This document shows positions 9,244 to 19,900 of a stretch of DNA of 40,658 nucleotides, in pieces. The DNA comes from Gnetum montanum. Taxonomy: Eukaryota; Streptophyta; Gnetopsida; Gnetales; Gnetaceae. The notes beneath the pieces were generated by a model, which made no database searches, was not told the DNA's origin, and saw only the letters and a list, made by a program, of their open reading frames with translations. A program made the translations under genes and the position numbers. Positions within the stretch are counted from its first letter, which is position 1. Each line of letters begins with the position of its first letter. The stretch covers positions 1 to 40,658 of the forward strand of contig MNCI01004095.1 in the NCBI GenBank assembly GCA_015680685.1. The letters are read 5' to 3'.

Positions 9244-10791
9244 TCATTCTAATTTTCTATAGATTAAATCAAAATTTAAATCTATATTTAGATTCATATT
9301 ATACATACTCTCTAATACACTCATTTGGGTTTTGTTACTATACACTAAGTCATTCAGAGTTGTATTTGTCCAATTTAATAAACAAATAGTATCCGAAGGT
9401 ACTGATGCTGCTTTCTTTGTTTGTAGAGTATAAACATACTCTGTTGGACTTGTTTCTCCAGATGTCATTCCTTCTGGTTGATTTTGAACAAACTCATACT
9501 TTTTCTTTTGGTTTCTTTCTAAGGCTGCTAATCGTTCTTGATGTTGTTGAAATGTACTTTCGGGCAACGATTCTTTGTTCATTTCTATCCTACATGTCTT
9601 TAATAAAGCATCACATACAGAATAGTGATACTGATGATCTATTTCTTTTAGAATCTTATGTTGACATGAGGGATCACCAATAGAAGATTGAAAGATAGAG
9701 GCTGTTTCAGATGAGGGAATGGATTCGTCGCTAGAAGACTCAGGGTCCAATTCTACAACTTTTGCTTTTGCCTTAGTTTTCTGTTTAATCTTTGCCATCT
9801 CTAGTTGTAAATGTTCTGTCTGTCTCATAGAATGGGCTAACTGAGTTTGTAAATCTATGAGGGTTTGATTTAACCTAGAGACGTCTAAAGTTTGTTCTTT
9901 CAGAACTTCAGGTTCTTAATCTTTGATAATCAAGGATTTTTGTTTCTGAAATAACTTAGGTTTTTGTTTTTGGTGCAGGAGATCTAAAGGATCGGTGTCT
10001 ATAAAATTAGGTGGAAGGAGATTTACCTTATACCATCTTTTGGGTGTCGAATTCCACTTTGGTTTTTCTAATCGAAAGTATTTTTCTATGGGATTAGAAA
10101 GCTCAAGATACTGTGTATGGATGGGTAAATCTTCAGTATCAATTGCAACACCATATTCTATATTTGTTGATCCTACCTACATTTTTTGTTCATTGAAAGG
10201 ATAAAGGGTTTTTACAGCAGTAGTACTAAACACTTTAAAAACTAACCTAGTGGATACAGTGGCATAGATAGACTGAGGAATCATATCAACGGGTAGGTAA
10301 ACTATAACCATTAAAGATTTATACAGATGGAGATCGTGCAAAGAAAGAGTAAAGTTCGATATTGTTACGATAACAGCATCTGTGGCTAAAGTTCCTTTGG
10401 CCTGGGTTATAATGATTTCGTCAAACGTTTTGAATCGTCGATCTATGACAGCTATCCAGTACGACGCTTTTAATCTATAATTAAAATGCAGATGAATTAC
10501 AACTGCTAGTTCGGCTAGATGAATATAATGAAATCCACGTTTAATCCATATAGCTACCTCGGGTTCACTAAAGAAAGATAATGTGATTGGTCGTAAGCCA
10601 GTACCCGAAATTTCTAAATCACACTCTGCTAAATGCATTTCTCTCCATGATTCAATGACTTTTAAACAAGAAGGAGCATATATTTCATGTCATTTCGGAA
10701 CAGGTAATGGACTCGTACCGCTAGAAGTAGAACAATATTCAGAAACTCGACGAAAGTAAGAGTTACCCGTCATTTGTGATAGATCTGCCAT
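9244..10791 (-). pseudogene. Endogenous pararetrovirus movement-protein remnant with coiled C-terminal extension
   Basis: One minus-strand frame runs from ATG 10791-10789 to TGA 9246-9244. Its first third resembles a 30K-superfamily viral movement protein of Caulimoviridae type (IWIKRGFHYIHLAEL, then ALVTI-like strands and LVFKVFSTTAV). Such proteins move the virus between plant cells. After residue 205 comes a Lys/Gln/Glu-rich extension with DPESSSDESIPSS and further coiled stretches, whose job I cannot name. In-frame stops are at 10690-10692 (codon 34), 10177-10179 and about 9917-9919. The frame is otherwise kept over 1.5 kb, so few lesions separate this copy from an open gene. It is not functional as it stands. 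The start was chosen because it is the first ATG of the frame after the leader. Confidence 0.75.
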
Positions 10792-11090
10792 TGCTGATGA
10801 TTTGTGTTGCTTGGGATTGTTAACACAGTGCTTGTCGACTGCCTCACTACGCGACTTACTACCAACGCCACTCCTCAGCTAAACGATGCGCGTCTTACCC
10901 TCGACGATCTGTCTCAACACGTCTCGGACTTCATTAACAATATCGGCCCATCAACACCGGACAGTATCAGACAATATCCCTACAAAAACACCACAAATAA
11001 CAATATGTAACACACTCCTCCCCCCCCCCCGGAGAAAGAAGGATGTTCCACGGGAAGATAGGAGGCACCGCACCAAGAAAACCGGAACAA
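10792..11090 (-). promoter_or_regulatory. Leader between tRNA-Met primer site and movement-protein start
   Basis: About 300 nt lie between the primer site and the first ATG of the movement-protein frame. A run of ten Cs is at about 11025-11034 on the plus strand. Short open frames here have no recognisable product. Confidence 0.5.
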
Positions 11091-11103
11091 GGCTCTGATA
11101 CCA
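11091..11103 (-). promoter_or_regulatory. tRNA-Met primer-binding site
   Basis: The minus strand reads TGGTATCAGAGCC, the standard initiator-tRNA-Met primer site of Caulimoviridae and of many Copia elements. It is about 340 nt below the predicted start of the minus-strand transcript and 300 nt above the movement-protein start, which fits pararetrovirus order. Confidence 0.85.
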
Positions 11104-11201
11104 CTCTCAAAGTTGCTCAGCGGAAAACATAGAACGGCAATGGAATACCAAATCAACACACCAAATCAAAACAACACTCTTTATATTAAACTGGAATGCT
11201 T

Positions 11202-11228
11202 TCAGATGCGCATTACGCAGCAATCTGA
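11202..11228 (-). other. Leader hairpin A (conserved 15-nt loop)
   Basis: A perfect 6-bp stem, TCAGAT/ATCTGA, encloses the minus-strand loop TGCTGCGTAATGCGC (15 nt). AGCATTCC follows downstream on the minus strand. Confidence 0.7.
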
Positions 11229-11264
11229 GATTTCTCAGTTACACACATAAGCAGGAATGTTTTT

Positions 11265-11287
11265 GAAGGCGCATGGCGCAGCACTTC
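11265..11287 (-). other. Leader hairpin B (conserved 15-nt loop)
   Basis: The 4-bp stem GAAG/CTTC encloses the minus-strand loop TGCTGCGCCATGCGC (15 nt). A second, internal GCGC/GCGC pairing is possible within the loop. The variant ACATTCC follows downstream. Confidence 0.6.
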
Positions 11288-11331
11288 GAGATGTCTCTGC
11301 TTGGACCTTTACAAACATATCAAGAATGCTT

Positions 11332-11358
11332 TAAGAGGAGCACAGCGCATCACCCTTA
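11332..11358 (-). other. Leader hairpin C (conserved 15-nt loop)
   Basis: The minus-strand stem TAAGGG/CTCTTA closes with five standard pairs and one G-U pair around the loop TGATGCGCTGTGCTC (15 nt). On the plus strand the same position would be an A-C mismatch, so the fold favours a minus-strand RNA. It is the copy nearest the TATA box at 11470. Confidence 0.65.
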
Positions 11359-11593
11359 GATATCTCTGATATGGGACTACTCTCACTTACTAACTCTCTT
11401 GACTACTTGATTCCTTCACTTCTTGATTACTTGCTTAGTTGATGATCGAATGCATGGAGCAAGGCTCTCTTATATAGGAGAAGAGGAGAGAGTAAGAAGT
11501 ATTTAATTTCTGTGACAAAGTCTAATCAATACATTTCTATAATAATTTCTATAAAAAGTTCATCTCCGCCCATGGCAATGATGACTATGACTA

Positions 11594-11599
11594 TTTATT
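11594..11599 (-). promoter_or_regulatory. Candidate VPS13 poly(A) signal
   Basis: AATAAA on the minus strand, about 185 nt beyond the VPS13 stop codon and before the pararetrovirus TATA box. Position and sequence fit a plant near-upstream element. There is no direct proof of use. Confidence 0.4.
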
Positions 11600-11781
11600 T
11601 TCCATGACAAAGTCTAGCCAAAACAAAAATATATATCTCTGCACACACTGCTATGCTTCAAGAGTTCAGGTGGAAATTTGAAAGCCTCAAATTCAGCAGG
11701 ACCCATGTGCAAAAATCAAAATATCTCCAAATCAATCACTTAATTTAAGCAGGATGATTTGAAGTCATTACAATAATCAGT

Positions 11782-13956
11782 CTAGATGGATTTCTCATCT
11801 ACAGTTTCTTTCACTTTGTAAGGCTTCCATGTTGTAAACTCTTTCCTGCGTCTCATTGCAATAAATTGTAAAGCCTCACTTTGAACTTGATAAATATAGC
11901 AAGACCATGGGTAGCTATCGGGAGATGTCCAAATTGGATCCCCTTCAAACTCAGTCTCTTCCACAAGTCTAGAACACACACAAAATGATGTGTTTACATC
12001 TGGTTCTGCATAATTAGCTACTGCAACACAACCAATGGGTACAAAGCCCTGTGGAGCTATGGGTATCCATATAGATACTGGCCTCACATAGTCATCTTGA
12101 CAATTTCTCCAAATCTGTAAACAAAATGCAAATTTGTTATTTATTTACAGGAAATAATTTTGAGTTTGCTGAATTCGTCCTACTCACCAATTCAAAACCC
12201 ACTGGTGCAGCAAAATCAGCCCTATTGTATCTGTATATTGCTGTAACAGTTGGGGGATGTCTACCCCTATGAGCAACGTCTCCAACAGATATATATCTGT
12301 AATGATGGAATGTGTTACAAAAAATGTAAATGCAAGCATAAAAGAGCAACTTACGCAGATGATGTGCATGAAAGTAATACTAAGGATTCCTGGTTTCTAA
12401 GAATTTTATTAAAAGAATGGTTTAGTAAAGCAAGTCACAGAAGTATGTATACCCTTCTGGACATATTGGTCTCCAAATGCTGCATACTTCTTCTTCTTCA
12501 CTGCTCTGCATTATACAATTAAACAGTTAATAGCGTAGCAAATAATGACTATCTGTTATGCATAAACTGGATTCTACTGCTATATTACAATCAGCTAATA
12601 GACAGTGAAACTTATTCCTTCTAATTGCTAACCAATCTTGACCGTTAACGCAAAATCTTACGGCAGCCTAGGAAAGGAACATGGAATCATAAATGGAGTA
12701 AAGAAACTGAAAGGCCACAATCTTTCATCATGCCCTGAACACTTTTAACTAAGGAACCAGAGAGACATGGAATCATAAACGGAGACGTAAAGAAAATGAA
12801 AGACTACAATCTTTCATCATTCCCTGAACATTTTAACTAAGGAACCAGAGTAGATTCTCTTTTCAGTCTCTCTTCTTGGAATATATGGTTGCTGAATGAT
12901 AGTAGTTTCTCAGAAATTAGAACATGTTAATGAAAATAAATTTAAAAAATGCTTTTCCCTCATTTTATTTTTCAGGGTTGCAAAGGAAACAAAATGATAA
13001 GAACGAGTTTTAATTATTCCTTTTTCATCCTTGAAATTGGCTTTAATATCGATGGTCTACTAAGGTGTAAATGTAGTGGTAAGACTCTTCATCTCGATTT
13101 ATAGGTTTAATTCTAGAGGACAACGCTAAGTTATAAAGTTATCATTTGACTGTCTTTTTTTTTTTTTTTTTGACTGTCTTGCAATTAAATCACATTTGAC
13201 TATTTTCTGTCTTGCACTCATATCACATATATTTACTTGTTTAATTTAAAAGTCATATTTTCACCCAATAATTTCTTCTTTATAATCCATTCAAACATGA
13301 TATTTTTTCTTGTGCCATCATAGATGTCTATTGTTCTAACATAGCCTTTTGATTTGCAGTTATGGTGTTTATGGTAAGATTTTTGAAATTCACTTCCATC
13401 CTGATCGATCACAACTTTCATTCCACCATAATTTGTTGCTTCTCTCATGCTCCTTTCTGCTCATTTATCCAATTAAAATTATATCTTTTGTTGTGTTTAT
13501 ATATATAGAGAGAGAGAACTTAATTAGGGCCTTTTAAAACTTATTTCTCACATCTCAGATTTACTAGGTAGAGCAATTTATCAATGCTTCTTACAGATAC
13601 TAGTACTGCAAAATAGATGTTAATTTTCTGAAAAAATATGTGCAAATTCTAAAATAAAATTTGAACATTTACTTTAATTCATTATTAGTAAAAAAAAAAA
13701 AACAAAGTAAAAATTCCTTGTATGTATTAGCACATACCAGATTGGGGAAAAGTATGCATAGACTTCTTGGATCTTGCTCAGTGCTCCAAACATTTTCAAA
13801 TGTAACAGGATGTTCCCTGAACTTCAGTGATACACATACCATGTTTGGTGACTTATCTTTAACGCTATCTTGACTTGAGCTTGAACCAGCTGTTCTCCTA
13901 GAATGAGCTGTAGCTTCTACACTAGAAATTGATGATGCTGAATGTTGATGTGGAAT
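11782..13956 (-). CDS. VPS13 exons 18-21: linker and Vps62-like C-terminus with stop codon
   Basis: Exon 18 (219 nt) is a Ser-rich linker followed by VTFENVWSTEQDPRSL. Exons 19-21 (53, 109 and 333 nt) read VCSIWRPICPEGYISVGDVA, PVGFELIWRNCQDDYVRPVS and IAPQGFVPIGCVAVANYAEP, which is the Vps62-related (DUF946-like) repeat at the C-terminus of plant VPS13 proteins. The frame ends SPDSYPWSCYIYQVQSEALQ...EKSI and a TAG at 11782-11784. Exon 19 is very short but is fixed by phase (ends in phase 2) and by the joined motif PEGYISVGD. Confidence 0.9.
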
Positions 13957-16900
13957 CTATAAACAAATAAATTTGCCACATCACTTTTTTTTTTTCACTT
14001 TGAACATGTTTCCACAGAAGATACGGTATAAAACAAGAAATTTCTTCGAAATACTGTTAAAAGATGATAATTGATCAAGATGGATGGAAACAAGGATGAC
14101 TATAAAGCTCGCAGCTATGTATCAACTGGATGGCTAATAATAAACATGAAAACAAATCAGTGGGATTGGATGCCAAATGAATAAAAATGAAACCAAACTG
14201 TGTATGATGAAGGAATTCTAGGAGGAATCACTACTGCATGTAATGAAAACTGTTCAAAACAAAACAAAGCAGTCGGTAAAACACGCAAATACAGACCTCA
14301 ATATCGGAAGCTCTTTTTGATGATTGGTAGGTTCTCCATAGTCTTTGTATGCAATCATAAATAATTGTTATTTGGCTGACGGTTGCTTCCTGATTCTCAC
14401 CCTGGTATCTTATTAACCGGACAAAAATTTCTGACCTTCTAAAATTTCTTAAATGAAGAATTATATGTGAAGCATCTCCACGACCTTTTATTAATTCCAA
14501 GGTAAGAAGCTTATCCCATGGCACATCCCATATAATTTTGCTAGGCTTTGAAGGCATCTTGTCACACTACAAAAGAATTTAATATTAATTACATTATTTT
14601 CATCGTGTTTCCTGGTTAAATTCAAAATAAATCACATTACTGACCTGCAGTAGCAGGATACGTCTGTTTGTAAAGAGTAATATATGGCCATGATGCAGAT
14701 CAAAATGCTCTTCATAAAAATCTGTCCAAGCAAATTTTGATGGTTCTTTGAAAATGTTTGCACAACCAATATGTCTACTTGATTCTGCAAGCTGAAGCAG
14801 CATCTGGGAAAGTGTCGAGCACAATACTTTTACTTTTTACTAATTAAATGAGTTTGTATGTTTTGAATTAATAATACTCATTTAATTTGAAGTTAACATT
14901 AAAACCCTATTTAAATAGTAATCTTAAACTTCCAAAATTTAGAACAAATGGAAAGTGTAAAAAGGTTATTTACAAATAAATCCTTACATATCTCAAAATT
15001 TCAATTATAGCATAATAAAAAGCATCTGGGATACATGACTCTATAACAAAATAGGCAGAAAAAGGTGAAAAATGTATAGCTGAGAAAGTTAAAAATATCG
15101 GATGATGATACTTATATAAACCTATTGAAAAAATTTAAGAATCACAAAAGTGAAATCGTTGGCATCAATTTAGAATTCGGCTTGAATGTGCAGCAGCATC
15201 ATCAGTGCATACCAGATGAAGAATGAAAAATCATTAAAATCTATGAATTGGACAAAAATTTTTCAAGGAAATATTAGTTTAATAACGTATTATTGATTTT
15301 GTGTTCCTTAATAATAAATGAATTTATTCAACCTAAGAATAATATTGTCTAGTTGTGCATTTTTTAAGTAAAGTTCAGGATTATATTATCAACAAAAACA
15401 ATGTACAGTTTAGGAAAGAAGACATCAGGGGTTAGACCCCCACCACACCTTACAGATCCAAAAAGCTGGGGTGCTGGTCCATCCCAATCAAAACTTTTGA
15501 CGTGTTCCATGGGGCATGGAACACCCCAAACCAAACCTTGGAAAAAACAAAATCAGGTCCCCTGGACATATCGAAACCAGACAGATTCTTCCACAGATTC
15601 CCAGTCCACTAGCCCAGACCTTTGGACCAGCCCGACCACAGACGGAAATAAACAAGACAAAAAGAAAACAAGCCAAAACACAGCATGACCGCTGCAGATG
15701 CCCACACTTATAGTTAGGATTCAACTGGTCGTGCAGCATATCAAGCTGCGCACGATGCTCCTTTGTATCTACGAAGGTAACCGCTTGTTGAAAGATTTGA
15801 AGGCTTTGGCCTTTCTGGCCTGTGTAACAACTGAACCGACCCCATCAGGATGCAATTTAGCAGAGGCCAGCCGGATATGTCTATTTGTGCATTTGAAACC
15901 TTCTTTCCTTTATTATACTATGTTATGTTGTTTGTTAAGTTAAATGTTTAGATTTATTAGGAACTTAGATAATTTATCATGAATTCAGAATGTAGCTAGT
16001 ATATTATGTTATCTCCTTACGATATATTGTGATTTATTTATATAAGTATATTAGAAAAATTAGCTTTAAGTTAGTTTTATGTATGATTTTTGTTTTGTGA
16101 AATTGGAACCTATGTTTTCTTTAAGTAGATTTATGCCAAGTTAGTCTCATGATTTCATTAGTCTCTAATATTTGTTTTTGTGGGGAGCCATTAAGCATTA
16201 CTGTGAAAGATTTATGTAACACTGTTTTTTTAATGCATCAATGTTCTCTCAACCTTGCAGATTGATGCATGAGGCAGCAGGGGTGACTGGAAGATGTAGT
16301 ACACTGTACATTCTCTAAAGTAGTAGAGATCTTGGGTGGATGCAAGATACACTAAAGGTACCAATCTCTTATTCGGGGCTCTAGCTGGCTAGCAGACACC
16401 AATAAAAATGAGCAGAGATGTGACAGTTCCATGCAAGTGCAAATGTTGTGAGAGCATTTTCTGTTTTCTAAAAAAGATATTGTTTGTCAAATCTTAAGTA
16501 TTTTTGGAAATACATGATTTTTCTACTGACTGCATTACTTTGATAGAATTCTTGCTGCAACCTTTGTTACCAATTATTGATATAATCTGATCTTGCTAAC
16601 AATTGGACATATGTTCACGTATTTCCTTGTTGCATGCTTATCCTCCATTGGATATGGAAACCGTTTTTTGGGTTAGCCCTATTTCTGAACCTACTCGTGG
16701 ATATAAGCAGGGTATGGGAAATTTATCCTTACTGAAACTATGTCTAATACCTTCCTTTTATCTCAGATGTGTGACAGGACCATGATTTGCAAGTGTAGGA
16801 GGAGCATATTGTTGAAAAGGGAACCCAACCTTTTAAACTCAAAAATTTCATTTTTTTGTGCTGTTGGCCTTGCTTGTTGACAATACTATTTAGTTTTGTT

Positions 16901-19900
16901 GGACAAAAAAATTTGATTCTAAACTATTGCTGTTTGATAGGACTCTTATATCCTCGACTTTCATATTGTGTATTGGATTAGGTATTTGTTGGAGCTTGCA
17001 GTGCATAGCTTTGGGAATCTTATTTTCCCGACCTGCTCTCAAAAACTCATCCTAAAAAATAATTAAAAATAAGTTCACTAAGAATTTAGTATGATGCATA
17101 AAAGTAAATTATGAAAGACTATGTTATGAAAACAAACTAGGAACAACAGAAACTAAACACGCTTTAAATATTTTCAAGAAAGAATAACAATGGGAAGCAA
17201 GAATAACAATTAATCAGGGATGATGAGTGCAGCCAAGGCTCAAACTCAGGTCTTCGACTTGAGAAATTTGGATAGGATATGTTTATATTAAAAGAGTTCT
17301 CAATGAATACCTTATCTTTTAAAATGAACCAAAGATTTTCAAATTTAGCAACAAATATAAAAACGAGGTGTTAGCCTTGTTAGCCTAGTAGTCAGACTCT
17401 TGTTTTGGAAGCTCCAAGTTCTAGGTTCAACTCCAGCAGGTGATGCTGTTATTTTATATCTCTCAACAGTCTCCTCTCATGTAGCCATTTTTTATTTTCC
17501 ATGACTAATCCTGTAGCATTGATTTTATTATGGAATAAAGTTATTTAATGAAATTGAAGCAAGAAGCAACCTGCCCAAACGCAGTCCTTGCATCATCTTC
17601 CTCAACAGTCTCCTCTCATGTTAATATTTTTTATTTGCCATGACTAATCCTGTAGCACTGATTTTACTATGGACTAAAGTTATTTTAATGAAATGGAAGC
17701 AAGAAGCAACCTGTCCAAATGCAGTCCTTGCATCATATTCCTCAAGTATGCCACTTGCCCGGATTGCTCGGGGAAGTCTAATCCTTTCTGTTGCATATCC
17801 TGTCTCAAAAATCTCAAGGAATCTTGTACATGTTGCTTCAATCCCATGTACAGTCAAAGAAGCGAAATCTAATGCTCCACTCACTGGCTGAACAACAAAT
17901 CCCACAAAAGCTCTTCCCAAACCTTGCACAAAACCTTTAATGCCATGCTCTCTTGCACTTGATAGAGGCTTGGTCAGTACTCCAGAAACACCAAATGCTA
18001 CACCTTGTGCCAGGGCCTCAGACCCATGCAGAATGCCATCTCCAACTCCCATAATTCTTCTTGAACGATCCTTGCATTTCAAAAAGAAAAAAAAAATTAA
18101 AAAAATTAGATTCATATTGAATTATATATTTCTATGCCTGCTTGTTTGCTTAATGCAAATGTCATAAATACAAAGATAAAAGTGCAAGTACTTGTTTAGA
18201 CCGCAACATTAAGTATTGTCTATCTACTGAAAGTTTCGCAAAGCCTTTACTTAATGTTGCCAATGTTGAACTAGTCACTCCAATAACATTAATTCCAGAA
18301 ATCAAGTGGAAAGGATTATGTATAAGGTCTTTCCAAATTCGGTTGACAATGGCTGGCATTACAGAACTTTTTCTGATAAACTTGCTTGTGCGATCAACTC
18401 TTCTGAAGTGGATCTGAAAAAAAAAAAAAAAAAGGAATTAACGAACAGAGATTTCAAAATGCAAACAAACAAAATGTGATGTTTCAAGGATTACTCAGAC
18501 TAATAAATGAATTCACTGACCTGCATTTTTGCAACATTCCCTAAAGTGGTAATTATTGGACTCCAAATACCAAATATGCCATGAGGACGCTGAGCAGGTG
18601 CAGTCTCAAGGGAAAACCTTAGCCTGACTTCTGATATGTAAATCTTGCTGTTAACAATAATGGCGTAGTTAAATATACTGAAAAATGATGCACAATTTGG
18701 AAAATTAAAGCTAAATCAACAAATATTCTATTTGTCTCATGATTCCTACTATACAATGAGGACTAGAAAATCAATGTGACTTTCTTCCTAGAATATGCAT
18801 TAAGAAAAGTTAATTGTAGTACTTCATTAGATTGCTCGTATTTTGTCATGATTATGAACATCTACATTAGATTTCAATTTCTACAACCAGGACTTCATAG
18901 ATATACAAAACAAACGTGGTAGACTTGGTATTAAAAATTTCTATTATTTATATACAATGCTTTTGGTAAAGCTAAAATGGAAGATTGTAAACTACGATGT
19001 TATGTGGCTATGGTTATAAATGAAATAGGGAAATAGAGGATGAAATCCCTGGTGTATGTTGTTTGCTGATGGTACTATGATAACAGATACATCTCAAGAA
19101 AATATGGGATATATGGGAAACATTTCAAGTGAATGGAAATCTCCTTGGAGGTTTTTAATGATTTATAAACCTACATATGATTTATGATTAGAAGCCCTTT
19201 AGATCATGTATGCTTGATACCTTATAATAATATTTTCAAACTTGACTTAAATTGGATCCATGTTCCTTGATACAAAGGATCTATGAGTTAAATAAAAACA
19301 TTATACAATCTAAGAATGTACCCAAACTCATGGGGTCTGCAATTTATGTTTTCTAACAGCATGATATATGGAAGACGTGTGAACCCCCTAAATTTATTCT
19401 TACTATATACAAAAGATATTACATTATAGTAGTAGCAAAGATCATCCTACGAGATGATGACTTCTTGGGAATAGCATAAGAGCAAGGGAGACACACACAA
19501 GGGTGCTCTAATATGGAGACGACAACATCGATAGCAAAGGAGAGACCTTAGAGCCCCACATAATAACAAGAAGCTAACAAAGGGTCCCCAACATACAACC
19601 AACAATATGCATACACCTTATAAGGAGAGGGGGGAGGGATGGAGCTAAAGATTCGTCATAGGGGGTCCAAGGTAAATCCCGTTCCTTGCTGAACGTAGGC
19701 AAGATGCCAACGGGGTTACTACTCCCTTCCTTGCACTAGGAAGGTACATGACCAGCCCATCCACAACCCACAAAGGGAGCAATGGAGTCCACATAGGATG
19801 TCCAAATGGGTCAAGATGAATGATTCCTCATACAGAAAGTTGAGAGGAAAACTCTTCTCCCATTGTTTTTGTACATAGGGCTTAGGGATGAGATTCCTGC

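Larger units (their letters stand above)
11104..11480 (-). promoter_or_regulatory. Pararetrovirus promoter and transcribed leader
   Basis: The minus strand has a TATA box (TATATAAG, 11469-11476), then about 350 nt containing three repeat units of 60-70 bp, each with one hairpin of the 15-nt-loop type, then the primer site at 11103. TATA box, leader, primer site and movement protein are in the order of a Caulimoviridae pregenomic promoter. An LTR (U3/R/U5) would look similar, but the movement-protein block just inside argues for a pararetrovirus. The element lies on the same strand as the VPS13 gene and starts about 300 bp beyond its stop codon. Confidence 0.65.
14804..17710 (-). other. VPS13 intron between exons 15 and 16 (2.9 kb)
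   Basis: It contains a LINE 3' tail (15365-15800, minus), a SINE-like unit (17371-17445) and a 139-bp tandem duplication (17462-17739). From about 15800 to 17360 nothing else is recognised: frames are short and AT-rich with no motif. Confidence 0.7.

Noticed and set aside
11104-11480. Copia LTR explanation for the promoter/leader
   Set aside because: It has a TATA box and tRNA-Met primer site like a Copia LTR, but a movement-protein block lies directly inside, which favours a pararetrovirus. Not fully excluded.
17390-17434. Functional tRNA gene
   Set aside because: A and B boxes are present but no paired acceptor and anticodon stems could be drawn.
17640-17891. Plus-strand open frame opposite VPS13 exon 15
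   Set aside because: It is antisense to a well-supported exon with family motifs and has no motif of its own.
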